DNA of 22,708 bases from contig DATDHU010000078.1 in NCBI GenBank assembly GCA_036521415.1, forward strand, positions 1 to 22,708. Reading direction: 5' to 3'. Positions 1-7,469 of the stretch are shown piece by piece. Numbering within the stretch: position 1 is the stretch's first letter; every line of letters begins with the position of its first letter. A program made the translations under genes and the position numbers. This stretch comes from DASXMT01 sp036521415 (GTDB lineage Bacteria; Actinomycetota; Acidimicrobiia; Acidimicrobiales; RAAP-2). The notes beneath the pieces are model-generated. The model saw only the letters and a list, made by a program, of their open reading frames with translations, searched no databases and was not told the origin of the DNA.

Positions 1-436
1 CGTCAGCACGAAGGGCGTACTGGTTCCCGGCGGCGGCCTGCTCGAGCGCCTCGTACACCCGGTCCCGCAGCTCGGCCGCCGCCGCCTCGGTGAACGTGAT
101 GGCGGCAATCCGGCTCAACCGGGCCTTGCCCGAAGTGACGAGGGCAAGAACCCGCCCGACCAGTGCGGTCGTCTTTCCGGTACCGGCACCGGCCTCGACG
201 AAGAGCGACCGGTCCAGTCCGGTCAGAACGTCGGCCCGGGCAGCGGCGTCGCCCGGAACTCCCGGTGTGCCGCCGGCCGGAGAGACGGGTTCATTGCCGG
301 CGGTATCGGCTTGGCTGGCGGCGGTCGCGGCGGCGGCCCCGGCACCGGCTGACGTGTCGCCGAATCCCTCCGCGACACCGATGCCCTCGTTCTCGTCCGG
401 TGACGTGCCGAGCAGGTCGAAGGCGAGCTGAGTCAC
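1..436 (-). CDS. UvrD/AddA-like ATP-dependent helicase, N-terminal part (cut by window edge)
   Basis: Only the first 145 codons are present; the gene runs off the left edge. The GTG start at 436 overlaps the stop of the upstream nuclease gene by four bases (GTGA), so the two are probably translationally coupled. After an Ala/Gly/Pro-rich, probably disordered stretch (about residues 15-65) comes a Walker A motif, EAGAGTGKTT, preceded by LFV. About 40 residues later is a motif Ia-like segment, ITFTEAAAAELRDRV. This is the standard front end of superfamily 1A UvrD/RecB/AddA helicases. The likely role is the 3'-5' motor of an AddAB-type helicase-nuclease that processes double-strand breaks, working with the adjacent AddB-like protein. 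Whether it also carries a C-terminal nuclease domain, as AddA and AdnB do, cannot be seen. The family call is firm; the exact subfamily is inferred from the neighbour. Confidence 0.9.
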   Translation of the reverse strand, partial: MTQLAFDLLGTSPDENEGIGVAEGFGDTSAGAGAAAATAASQADTAGNEPVSPAGGTPGVPGDAAARADVLTGLDRSLFVEAGAGTGKTTALVGRVLALVTSGKARLSRIAAITFTEAAAAELRDRVYEALEQAAAGNQYALRAD

Positions 437-3400
437 GACGCAGCGCCTGTCGACCCGTTGGGTCCCTCGGTCAGGGCCACGTAGCTGGCCAGTTCCGGCG
501 CGTCGCGCACCTTGTTCCACGAGACCTCACGGTCGCCAGGGCACATCGATTGGAAGTCGCAGAACTTGCAGTTCTTGTTCTTTTCGCCGGGACGGGCCGG
601 GAACAGGCCGAGCTCGACTCCATCGACCAGAACGGTGACCACCTCCGAGAAGCGCTCCACGGCACCACCGTCGAGGACATAGCTGATCTGCCTGAAGTTC
701 CCCTTCTCGCTGACGAACCAGTAGGCCACCTGGACGGGGACGTCACCCAGCCGACTCCGGGCGGCGAGCCCATAGACGGGCAGCTGCAGCTTGCGGCCCC
801 GAGCCAGAGGGTCGCTGTCGTTCTCCTCGAAACCCCAGGCGCCACCGGTCTTGTAGTCGATGACCGAGGCCGAACCGTCTAAGGCCACGTCGACCCGGTC
901 GGCGAAGCCCTTGAATGTGATGGTCCTGTCGCCGGGAAGCTCGAGGGCAACCGGCTCCCCGTGCCCCGGTCCGAACTGGAGCTCGACGCGCTCGGGCACC
1001 AGGCCACCTCGGGCACGGTACCGGTCGTCTTCGACCAAGAACCGGTGGAGCTCCCGCACGATCGTGGCCCGGGCCAAACCCCACAGGAGCGGGCGGCCGG
1101 TCAGGCCCTGGTCCTCGTATTCGGCGAAGACCCGCTCGGCGATGGCATCGAGCCGGGCGTGGTCGGTGGGCGACCACGGACTGGTCGGCGCGATCCGCTC
1201 GCCCCGGGGCAATCGGAGCTGGGCGGCGATGAACTCCTCCAAGATGGAGTGGACCAGCGTGCCCTTGGTGCTGGGCTCGATAGTCAAGATGGCCTCTGGT
1301 CGATCTCGCACCTCGATGCGGAGGACTCGCTCCATCAGGTACCGCCTCGGGCATTCCGCGTAGGTCTCGAGGCTGGTGGGCGAGAGGGCCCCGGCGTCGA
1401 CCGGAGAGGGGACGCCGCCGCGGATTCTGCCGTCGAACCGGGTGAACCGGTCGAGCTTGCGGGCCCGCCGGACCTGGAGGCCGGACCCGAGCACCGGCTC
1501 GAGCTCGGCCAGGTAGTGACCAGCGATCCGATTCCCGGCGTCGCCCCAGGCCAAGAGCTCACGAAGGTCTCTGTCGGCCATGGACATCGGCTCGCCGCCG
1601 GTCCGGATCGCCGCGGTGAACGACGGGATGACCTCGTAGCCCTCGAAGGATGCCAGTTGATCCATATCACGGCTGAACAGGCGACGATGGCCGCCCTCCA
1701 AGACAGCCAGCGCATCGAGCAGCCAGCGTGCCGGACGTTGCTGTCGGCCCCGGCGCTGGTCGCCTCGGGCATAGGACAGGACTTGGACGGGAGCGGCGGC
1801 GAGCGCGGCCAGGTAGTCGCGTCGATCGTCGTGGGCACAGCGCCCTCGCAGCGGGATATCCGGTCCCGCCGCGCTCCGCTCGGCATCGGGGAGCAAGGGG
1901 TCGTCGCTGACCAGGGAGGGGAACGCACCATCGACCATGCCCAGAACGAAGACGACGTCGAAGTCGAGCCCGGTGAGCAGCCGGACGGGCCCGACGAAGA
2001 CCCCGGTTCCGAAACGCGAGGTCTGGGGCGCCAACGACTCGAGCTCCACCTCGACGGCCTGGCGGAAGGCGGCGCGGTCGGGCTTCGCTCCCAAGCGGTC
2101 CAGCACGGCCAGACGATCGGCGGCGGCGCGAATGGCGGAGAGTGCTTCCTCTTCTTCCGTGGGCCACGGATCGCGGTCCGAGGGTCGGCCGAGATACACG
2201 TCGCAGAACGTGGTCAGCCAGCTCGACCACTCGGCCCACGTCCCGGCGGTGAAGCTCATCTGGGCCGACAGGCCCTCGACGAACTCGAGCAGTGTGCGGG
2301 CCCGGTCCTGGTCGCGTTGCCATCCCCGCCGTCGCGCCGGCGGGGCCTCGATGCCCTCCCGGCCATCGAGCTCGTCGATCCGGGTTTGACGTTCGACGAC
2401 GAGAGCGTCGAGATGGTGCTTCCAGTTGTCGAGTCCCGCCGTGACCCCGGCCTCGCGTGACAACAGGTCCCAGGCCGTCGCTTCGACCGGACGGCCATGG
2501 TGGAGAACCGGTCCTCCGGCCAGCCAGGCCATGACCTCGTCCCGCCGCCATCCACGTTCCTCGAACTCGAGTGCGCCGAGCACGGTGCGCCCGGCAAAGG
2601 TGGCCGCCAGTGTCCGGCTGCTCACACCGTTGAACGGGATCTTCGCCGACGCCAGGGTCTCTCGGACCAGGCGGTCGTATGGGCCAACCCCGCTGTAGAT
2701 GATGGCCATGCGCTCGAAGCGGACCCCCGCACGTCGCCGTTGCATCACCTCCCGCACGGCCATACGGACCTCCACATCGGCGGTGGGCGCACTCACCACC
2801 CGCGTCGCCGCCGGTGGCTCCTCGACCGGCACCCAGGTCGGGGCGGCACCCAGTCGGCCCACCAGGTCCCGGGACGACTCGTCTGCGGGGTCGTCACCGG
2901 TCATGCCGACCAGTGCCGTCACTGGCACCTGGTTGGCCAGTGCCTTGATGAACCGCTCCTCGTGCGGGGAGACCTGGAGCGGCAGGTAGACCACGACCGG
3001 TCCGGTCTGATTCACGACCGAGCCCGTTTCCGGCTCTGTCGCCCTTCGCTGGAGGACCGCGAACGCAGCGTCGACGAGCTGCCCTTCGTCGAACCAACCG
3101 TCGCCCAGGTTGGCTCGGACCTCTTCGACCAAACCCACCACAGCCGAAGCCCGGGAACCGGTGGCGGCCAGGCGGCGGAGCGATGCCGACGATGCCCCGG
3201 TGAGGTCGCGATAGGCCCCGGCCAACGCCCGGGTCGTCGCCGGGTGGTCCCTGACCCCTCCGAACAGGGGTTGGGAGGTGGACGACAGCGTCGAGTGGAC
3301 GACCGCCCGCAACACGGCGGCCGTGGCCGGCAGCTTCATGGATGCGGCCAACTCCTCCGAGGCGATCTGCTCGGCCAGGCGGTCAAGGGTGGTGAACCGG

Positions 3401-3606
3401 ACGTTGACCACACCTGGGCGCCCGTCCGGACCTGACGGGCCCAAGTCACCCGATGCCAGCAGCCGGCGGGTGGCCAACCCGATGCTGTTCCGAGCCACCA
3501 CCACGGTCACCGGGGCCAGGGGGTCATCGTGCTGGGCGGCGGCGATCTCGTGGCGCAGGACCTGGCTCGCCCCCCGTCCGTACGGAACGATCCTCGTGAC
3601 CAACAT
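433..3606 (-). CDS. AddB-like protein with C-terminal iron-sulfur PD-(D/E)XK nuclease
   Basis: This 1057-residue protein resembles AddB/RecC. The middle contains a helicase-derived segment, LLTGLDFDVVFVLGMVDGAFPS in its core (about 543-564). The C-terminus is a RecB/AddB-family nuclease: H786 in GTLVHSILEEF, DRVD at 903-906, DYKT with D917 and K919, and Q941/Y945. Four cysteines, C752 (YAECPRRY) and C1013, C1016, C1022 (C-x2-C-x5-C), match the 4Fe-4S staple that locks AddB nuclease domains. The N-terminus has VPYGRGASQ where AddB proteins can carry a Walker A P-loop; the GKT/S is absent, so this subunit is probably not an active ATPase. It lies 49 bases downstream of rmuC and overlaps the helicase gene by four bases. 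Expected role: single-strand cleavage and end resection with its helicase partner in recombinational repair. A TAGGAT box ends nine bases before the ATG. Confidence 0.88.
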   Translation of the reverse strand: MLVTRIVPYGRGASQVLRHEIAAAQHDDPLAPVTVVVARNSIGLATRRLLASGDLGPSGPDGRPGVVNVRFTTLDRLAEQIASEELAASMKLPATAAVLRAVVHSTLSSTSQPLFGGVRDHPATTRALAGAYRDLTGASSASLRRLAATGSRASAVVGLVEEVRANLGDGWFDEGQLVDAAFAVLQRRATEPETGSVVNQTGPVVVYLPLQVSPHEERFIKALANQVPVTALVGMTGDDPADESSRDLVGRLGAAPTWVPVEEPPAATRVVSAPTADVEVRMAVREVMQRRRAGVRFERMAIIYSGVGPYDRLVRETLASAKIPFNGVSSRTLAATFAGRTVLGALEFEERGWRRDEVMAWLAGGPVLHHGRPVEATAWDLLSREAGVTAGLDNWKHHLDALVVERQTRIDELDGREGIEAPPARRRGWQRDQDRARTLLEFVEGLSAQMSFTAGTWAEWSSWLTTFCDVYLGRPSDRDPWPTEEEEALSAIRAAADRLAVLDRLGAKPDRAAFRQAVEVELESLAPQTSRFGTGVFVGPVRLLTGLDFDVVFVLGMVDGAFPSLVSDDPLLPDAERSAAGPDIPLRGRCAHDDRRDYLAALAAAPVQVLSYARGDQRRGRQQRPARWLLDALAVLEGGHRRLFSRDMDQLASFEGYEVIPSFTAAIRTGGEPMSMADRDLRELLAWGDAGNRIAGHYLAELEPVLGSGLQVRRARKLDRFTRFDGRIRGGVPSPVDAGALSPTSLETYAECPRRYLMERVLRIEVRDRPEAILTIEPSTKGTLVHSILEEFIAAQLRLPRGERIAPTSPWSPTDHARLDAIAERVFAEYEDQGLTGRPLLWGLARATIVRELHRFLVEDDRYRARGGLVPERVELQFGPGHGEPVALELPGDRTITFKGFADRVDVALDGSASVIDYKTGGAWGFEENDSDPLARGRKLQLPVYGLAARSRLGDVPVQVAYWFVSEKGNFRQISYVLDGGAVERFSEVVTVLVDGVELGLFPARPGEKNKNCKFCDFQSMCPGDREVSWNKVRDAPELASYVALTEGPNGSTGAAS

Positions 3607-3615
3607 CAGGGTCGC

Positions 3616-3621
3616 ATCCTA
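3616..3621 (-). promoter_or_regulatory. Candidate -10 box of the AddB-like gene
   Basis: TAGGAT on the minus strand ends nine bases before the ATG at 3606. No Shine-Dalgarno is visible, so the transcript would have almost no leader. No good -35 box is seen. A near-perfect palindrome lies just upstream, at 3625-3642. Confidence 0.45.
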
Positions 3622-3624
3622 GGG

Positions 3625-3642
3625 ATGGGGTGTGACACCCAT
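3625..3642. promoter_or_regulatory. Palindrome in the rmuC/addB-like gap, possible operator
   Basis: The core GGTGTGACACC (3629-3639) is a perfect palindrome around one central base. It extends to ATGGGGTGTGACACCCAT with one extra G. A one-base loop cannot form a good hairpin, so a dimeric regulator site between the -10 box and the -35 region is more likely than a terminator. It does not resemble the actinobacterial LexA box. Confidence 0.35.
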
Positions 3643-3655
3643 TTGTGGGAGGGCG

Positions 3656-5095
3656 TCAGACTGCCCGCCGCCGGTCTGATTCGCCCTCGCCGGCCAGGAG
3701 CTCCATCGGATCGATCGGGGGGAGCTGGCGGAGCGCCTGGCCCCCGAGCTCGGGAGACTGGAGGGCACGGCTGGACACATCCACCGTGACGGGCGGTGCG
3801 ATGTCCTTCTCGCCGGTACCGATCACGCCCATGTCGGCGAAGCGCCGAGCCGTGACCAGGACGCGTCCCTCCAGTGAACCGACTGCTTTGTTATAGGCAG
3901 CCACGGCGCTGTTCAGGCCCTTGCCCACGCCGGCGAAATGGTCCCCGAGCACAGAGAGGCGACGGTAGAGCTCGGCCCCGAGCAGCTGGACCTCCCGTGC
4001 ACTCTCGGCCATGGCGTCCTGTTGCCATCCGTAGGCCACCGCTCGGAGCAGGGCAATGAGCGAGGTGGGCGTGGCCAGGAGGACGTGGTTGGCTACGGCG
4101 TGCTCCATGAGGCCGGGTTCGTGCTCGAGGGCCGCGGTCAACAATGGATCGCCGGGCACGAACGCCACCACGAACTCAGGCGATGGATCGATCTGCTTCC
4201 AGTACTCCTTCTTGGCCAGCGCGTCCACGTGGGCCTTCAACTGTCGCCCGTGACTGGCCAGGTGCATCCGGCGCTCGGTCTCGTCCTGTGCCTCGTTGGC
4301 ATCGAGGAATGCCTGCATGGGCACCTTGGCGTCGACGGCCACGTTCCTACCCCCGGGGAGGTGGACGACCACGTCGGGTCGGAACCGGCCCTGGTCGGTG
4401 CTCGACGTCACCTGCTCGTCGAAGTCGCATCGTTCCAACATGCCGGCCATCTGGACGACGCGCCGGAGCTGCAGCTCGCCCCACCGCCCCCGGGTCTGTG
4501 GCGCCCGCAACGCGGTCACCAGGTTGCGGGTCTCCTTTTGGAGGTGGTCGTGCGACGACGACAGCTGCTGCATCTGCTCGGTCAACGTCGTATAGGCGCG
4601 TTGGCGCTCGACCTCGAGCCTGCGCATCCCGTCGTCGTACTTGCCCAGTTGCTCGCTGATCGGCTTGAGCAGCTGCTCGATGGCCTCCTGGCGTTTCCCG
4701 AGCTCCCCTTCGGCCGCTTGACGAGTCTCGTTGAGCTTGCTGTCGGCCAACTGGAGGAACTGCTCGTTGTTCTTCCGGAGGGCCTCGCCCGACAACCGGG
4801 CGAACTCTCCGGTCAATTGCTGTCGGGTCTCCTCGAATCCGGCCGCCCGCTCCTGGTTGTTCGTCCGCTCGTATTCGAGTTGGGCGCTCAGGCGCGCCGT
4901 CTCCGACCGAGCCGTGGCCGTCTGCTGTTGCAGCCCGGCATTCTCGTCGGTCAGCCGTCGACCGGCGGCCAGGGCATCGGCCAACCGGGCCTCGGCCGTG
5001 CGCGTCCGGGCCACATGTCCCGAACGGGCCAAGAGACCGATGACAACGCCGGCGACCAGGCCGACCAGGAGCCCGACCACAAAACCGGGGATCAT
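3656..5095 (-). CDS. rmuC: RmuC family DNA recombination protein
   Basis: This 479-residue protein has the usual RmuC layout. An N-terminal hydrophobic helix (residues about 4-23) anchors it. A long charged coiled coil follows (about 30-190), then the RmuC domain (about 195-440). Signature segments are LRAPQTRGRWGELQLRRVV (196-214), FRPDVVVHLPGGRNVAVDAK (238-257) and FVPGDPLLTAALE (312-324). D255 and K257 in the VDAK motif sit where the PD-(D/E)XK-like fold of this family has its active-site pair. RmuC was found as a factor that limits recombination at inverted repeats, and it probably acts as a nuclease or structural factor at DNA ends. It is first in a minus-strand block leading into the AddB-like and helicase genes, which fits a DNA-repair role. 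The ATG at 5095 directly precedes the hydrophobic helix. Neither a clear Shine-Dalgarno nor a well-placed TAnnnT box is visible. Confidence 0.93.
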   Translation of the reverse strand: MIPGFVVGLLVGLVAGVVIGLLARSGHVARTRTAEARLADALAAGRRLTDENAGLQQQTATARSETARLSAQLEYERTNNQERAAGFEETRQQLTGEFARLSGEALRKNNEQFLQLADSKLNETRQAAEGELGKRQEAIEQLLKPISEQLGKYDDGMRRLEVERQRAYTTLTEQMQQLSSSHDHLQKETRNLVTALRAPQTRGRWGELQLRRVVQMAGMLERCDFDEQVTSSTDQGRFRPDVVVHLPGGRNVAVDAKVPMQAFLDANEAQDETERRMHLASHGRQLKAHVDALAKKEYWKQIDPSPEFVVAFVPGDPLLTAALEHEPGLMEHAVANHVLLATPTSLIALLRAVAYGWQQDAMAESAREVQLLGAELYRRLSVLGDHFAGVGKGLNSAVAAYNKAVGSLEGRVLVTARRFADMGVIGTGEKDIAPPVTVDVSSRALQSPELGGQALRQLPPIDPMELLAGEGESDRRRAV

Positions 5096-5291
5096 GCCGG
5101 CACCGCCGTCAGGTGAGCCTGGGTTGCATCACGCCTGCTGTCGTTCGTGACCTGGTGTTCCATGGGTATTCGCCCTCATCTGGTCGCCGGGTGGGTGCGC
5201 CGTGGTCTGATCGCCGCTCGGGCGCGCGGCCCGCAACGTCGGCTGGCCGCAAATGACCTGCAAAACCAGGGTAACGGGGGGGTGTAACAAA

Positions 5292-5377
5292 TTCGCGGTT
5301 CCTCGCCGCCCGAGTTCGCGGTTCCTCGCCGCCAGCAGTGAGGTTCCCGCCGCCCGAGGCGGTGCGGCTCCTCGTCG
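5292..5377. repeat. Four imperfect direct repeats spaced 22-24 bp upstream of ndh
   Basis: TTCGCGGTTCCTCGCCGCC occurs identically at 5292-5310 and 5315-5333. A third copy (from 5340, GAGGTTCCCGCCGCCCGAG) lacks one T, and a fourth (5364-5377, GCGGCTCCTCGTCG) differs at two positions. The core GCGGTTCC begins at 5295, 5318, 5340 and 5364, so spacings are 23, 22 and 24 bases, close to two DNA turns. The array ends about 30 bases before the ndh start, as expected for a cooperative regulator-binding array or the remnant of tandem duplication. Confidence 0.7.
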
Positions 5378-5396
5378 TTGGCTGACCGGGACATGC

Positions 5397-5402
5397 CATC
5401 CT
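5397..5402 (+). promoter_or_regulatory. Weak candidate -10 box of ndh
   Basis: CATCCT lies six bases before the ATG at 5409, the spacing seen for the TAnnnT boxes of other genes in this window. The first base is C rather than T. There is no Shine-Dalgarno before ndh. Confidence 0.3.
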
Positions 5403-5408
5403 GGACCC

Positions 5409-6710
5409 ATGCATCGCGTCGTGATCATCGGTGGCGGGTTCGGCGGATTGTCGGCGGCGCGCAGCCTGGCCGGGCAACCCTTCGACGTCACCATCGTCGA
5501 CCAACGGAATTTCCACACCTTCCAACCGTTGCTGTACGAGGTGTCGACGGCGGGCCTGGATCCCGGTGATGTGGCCTACCCCATTCGCGCCATCTTCGGT
5601 CGGGTTCCTAACGTGACCTTCCACTACGGCGAGGTGACCGGTATCGATTGGGCAGACCACAGGGTGCGACTCGACGAGGGCGAGCCGATCCCGTTCGACT
5701 CGGTCATCGTGGCCAGCGGTGCAACGGTCAAGTACTTCGGCATCCCCGGAGCGGCCCAGTACGCCCACGCCCTCTACACCCTGGCCGACGCCCGCTACCT
5801 CCGCGATCACATCCTCCGCCGCCTCGAAGAGGTCGACGCCGACCCCCAGGTCGCCGACGAGGGGGCGCTGACCTTCGTCGTCATCGGCGGGGGTCCCACC
5901 GGCGTGGAGGTTGCCGGTGCACTGGCCGAGCTGCTGGATGTGTCGGTCCGCCACGATGGCTTCCGGTTCGACCGGGCCCAAGCCCGCATCATCCTGATCG
6001 ACGGCCTCGATCGACTCCTGACGCCGTTCATCGCTCCTGCCAGCGACTACGCTGCCGCCACGCTCAAGAGCCGGGGAGTCGAGCTCAGGCTGGGCCGGAT
6101 GGTGAGAGAGGTCACCGACGACTGCGTGGCCCTCGACGACGGCACGACCATCTCGTCCCGGACCGTCGTCTGGGCCGGTGGCGTGACCGTCGAGGGCAGC
6201 ATCGCCTCTCAGATCGACGCCGCCAGTGGGCCGAACGGACGTCTCGTCGTACAGCCGGACCTCTCGCTTCCGGGGCATCCGGGCGCCTACGCGATCGGGG
6301 ATGCCGCCGCCGTCCCCTGGGGCCCCGGTTCAGTCGACCCGAAGTCGGGCAACCAGCGGATCTGCCCCCAATTGGCCCAGGCGGCCATCCAGTCGGGCAA
6401 GCACGCCGCCGCTCAAATTGTCAACCAGGTCGAAGGGCACCCCACCCGGCCGTTTCGCTACCGCGACAAGGGCATCATGGCCACCATCGGACGGCGGGCG
6501 GCCGTGACCCAGTTCCCCAACGGACGGGTCATCCGGGGCACCCTCGGCTGGTTGGCGTGGCTCGGCCTCCACCTCGTCTATCTGATCGGGTTCCGCAACA
6601 AGCTGACGGTCCTGGTCAACTGGTCGTGGCGCTACCTGAGCTGGACGTCCGGGCCCCGCATCATCGTGGGCGGTGACCTCGACGGCGAAGGAGCGGATCC
6701 GCCGACCTAA
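5409..6710 (+). CDS. ndh: Type II NADH dehydrogenase (NDH-2)
   Basis: This 433-residue flavoprotein oxidises NADH and passes electrons to quinone without pumping protons, at the inner face of the membrane. The FAD-binding motif IIGGGFGG (6-13) begins right after the start. The NADH-binding Rossmann motif VIGGGPTGVEVAGA lies near residues 157-170. The third FAD motif YAIGDAAA lies near 293-300. The C-terminal tail has a hydrophobic/amphipathic stretch, GWLAWLGLHLVYLIGF (about 379-394), followed by aromatic residues. That is the membrane-attachment region of this family. The early FAD motif supports the ATG at 5409 over any upstream start. It is followed after 43 bases by phoU on the same strand. 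Four direct repeats upstream suggest transcriptional control. Confidence 0.92.
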   Translation: MHRVVIIGGGFGGLSAARSLAGQPFDVTIVDQRNFHTFQPLLYEVSTAGLDPGDVAYPIRAIFGRVPNVTFHYGEVTGIDWADHRVRLDEGEPIPFDSVIVASGATVKYFGIPGAAQYAHALYTLADARYLRDHILRRLEEVDADPQVADEGALTFVVIGGGPTGVEVAGALAELLDVSVRHDGFRFDRAQARIILIDGLDRLLTPFIAPASDYAAATLKSRGVELRLGRMVREVTDDCVALDDGTTISSRTVVWAGGVTVEGSIASQIDAASGPNGRLVVQPDLSLPGHPGAYAIGDAAAVPWGPGSVDPKSGNQRICPQLAQAAIQSGKHAAAQIVNQVEGHPTRPFRYRDKGIMATIGRRAAVTQFPNGRVIRGTLGWLAWLGLHLVYLIGFRNKLTVLVNWSWRYLSWTSGPRIIVGGDLDGEGADPPT

Positions 6711-6741
6711 GGCCCGGAGTTCGCGGGGGAGTTGGGGCGAG

Positions 6742-6747
6742 TACGGT
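6742..6747 (+). promoter_or_regulatory. Candidate -10 box of phoU
   Basis: TACGGT ends six bases before the GTG at 6754, placing transcription start at or next to the start codon. No Shine-Dalgarno is present. Confidence 0.5.
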
Positions 6748-6753
6748 TGACCC

Positions 6754-7377
6754 GTGGACGAAGGACTTGCCCAGATCGACCGTCTGGTGCTGCAGCTGTT
6801 CGCCGTCATCGGCGAGAACGTGGCCGGGGCCACCCATGCCTTTCTTTCCGGCGACAGGGAGGCGGGCAAGCTCCTGGCTGATCAAGACGAAGTAGTCGAT
6901 CGCATCTACCGGGAGGCCGAGGTCCTCACCCTCGAGCAGATGCATGATCGCTCCCGCGGGGATGGCGACCTCAGCTATCTGATCACTGTGCTCCGCATGC
7001 TCCCTGACCTTGAACGGAACGGCGACCTGGCCGAGCATGTGGCCCGGCGGGCCGCCCGCGGACTCGGCATGGAGCTCTCCGCTCGGAGCCGCGGGCTGGT
7101 GGAGCGCATGGGCGAGGTGGCCAGCCACATGTGGCGCAGCACCACCGATGCCTACGCCGAGCGTCTCCCCACCGCCGCCTCCGTGGTCGACGACCTCGAC
7201 GACGAGATGGACGATCTCCATGTGAGCCTGACCGTCGAGGTGGTGGCCGGGACCATGCCGCTGCCCGTGGCAGTGGAGCTGGCCATGGTGGCCAGGTTCT
7301 ACGAGCGCTTCGGCGATCACGCCGTCAACCTGGCCAAGCGAGTGGCCACGTTGGCAGCCGGCGCCAGCGTTCCCTGA
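6754..7377 (+). CDS. phoU: PhoU family phosphate-uptake regulator
   Basis: This 207-residue, all-helical protein is built from two PhoU three-helix bundles. Each repeat carries the acidic and ER(x)GD-type signatures. The first has QDEVVDRIYREAE (about 44-56) and LERNGDLAEHVARRAAR (86-102). The second has DDLDDEMDDLH (146-156) and YERFGDHAVNLAKRV (183-197). PhoU proteins bind metal clusters at such acidic patches and dampen phosphate signalling through the PstSCAB transporter and PhoR kinase. No pst or phoR genes are nearby, so the partner genes must lie elsewhere. The GTG start is chosen because the family begins just before this helix and a TACGGT box sits six bases upstream. It follows ndh by 43 bases but probably has its own promoter. 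Confidence 0.9.
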   Translation: MDEGLAQIDRLVLQLFAVIGENVAGATHAFLSGDREAGKLLADQDEVVDRIYREAEVLTLEQMHDRSRGDGDLSYLITVLRMLPDLERNGDLAEHVARRAARGLGMELSARSRGLVERMGEVASHMWRSTTDAYAERLPTAASVVDDLDDEMDDLHVSLTVEVVAGTMPLPVAVELAMVARFYERFGDHAVNLAKRVATLAAGASVP

Positions 7378-7441
7378 CCGATCCTCGTTCGCCGATGGAT
7401 CCGGCGCGCTGTTCCCTGAGGATGAGGAGACGGCTCCCTGA
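7369..7441. repeat. Three GYTCCCTGA copies at the phoU end
   Basis: GTTCCCTGA occurs at 7369-7377, where it contains the phoU stop codon, and again at 7411-7419. GCTCCCTGA is at 7433-7441. The copies lie in the short convergent gap between phoU and asd. I see no strong hairpin with a T run there. They may be slippage products. Confidence 0.4.
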
Positions 7442-7469
7442 CCGGTTGCCGGACCCGTTGAATCCGCCG

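Larger units (their letters stand above)
5096..5408. other. Divergent 313-bp gap between rmuC and ndh
   Basis: No convincing coding sequence is seen. One reading frame is open from 5253 into ndh, but its translation before residue M at 5409 is low-complexity Arg/Pro/Ala and lies upstream of the nucleotide-binding motif that normally begins these proteins. The gap holds four imperfect direct repeats (5292-5377) and a G-run flanked by GTAAC (5271-5288). It must contain the promoters of both divergent genes. Confidence 0.6.

Noticed and set aside
961..3435. Long plus-strand open frames opposite the AddB-like gene
   Set aside because: They are antisense to a protein with clear nuclease motifs, encode low-complexity Gly/Arg/Asp-rich peptides, and arise from high GC at codon third positions.
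5292..5377. CRISPR array
   Set aside because: Repeat cores with 22-24 base periodicity leave no room for normal spacers, copies are imperfect, and no cas genes are present.
5253..5408. Upstream start for the NADH dehydrogenase
   Set aside because: The added 52 residues come largely from a tandem repeat region and would bury the FAD motif that normally lies at the very N-terminus.
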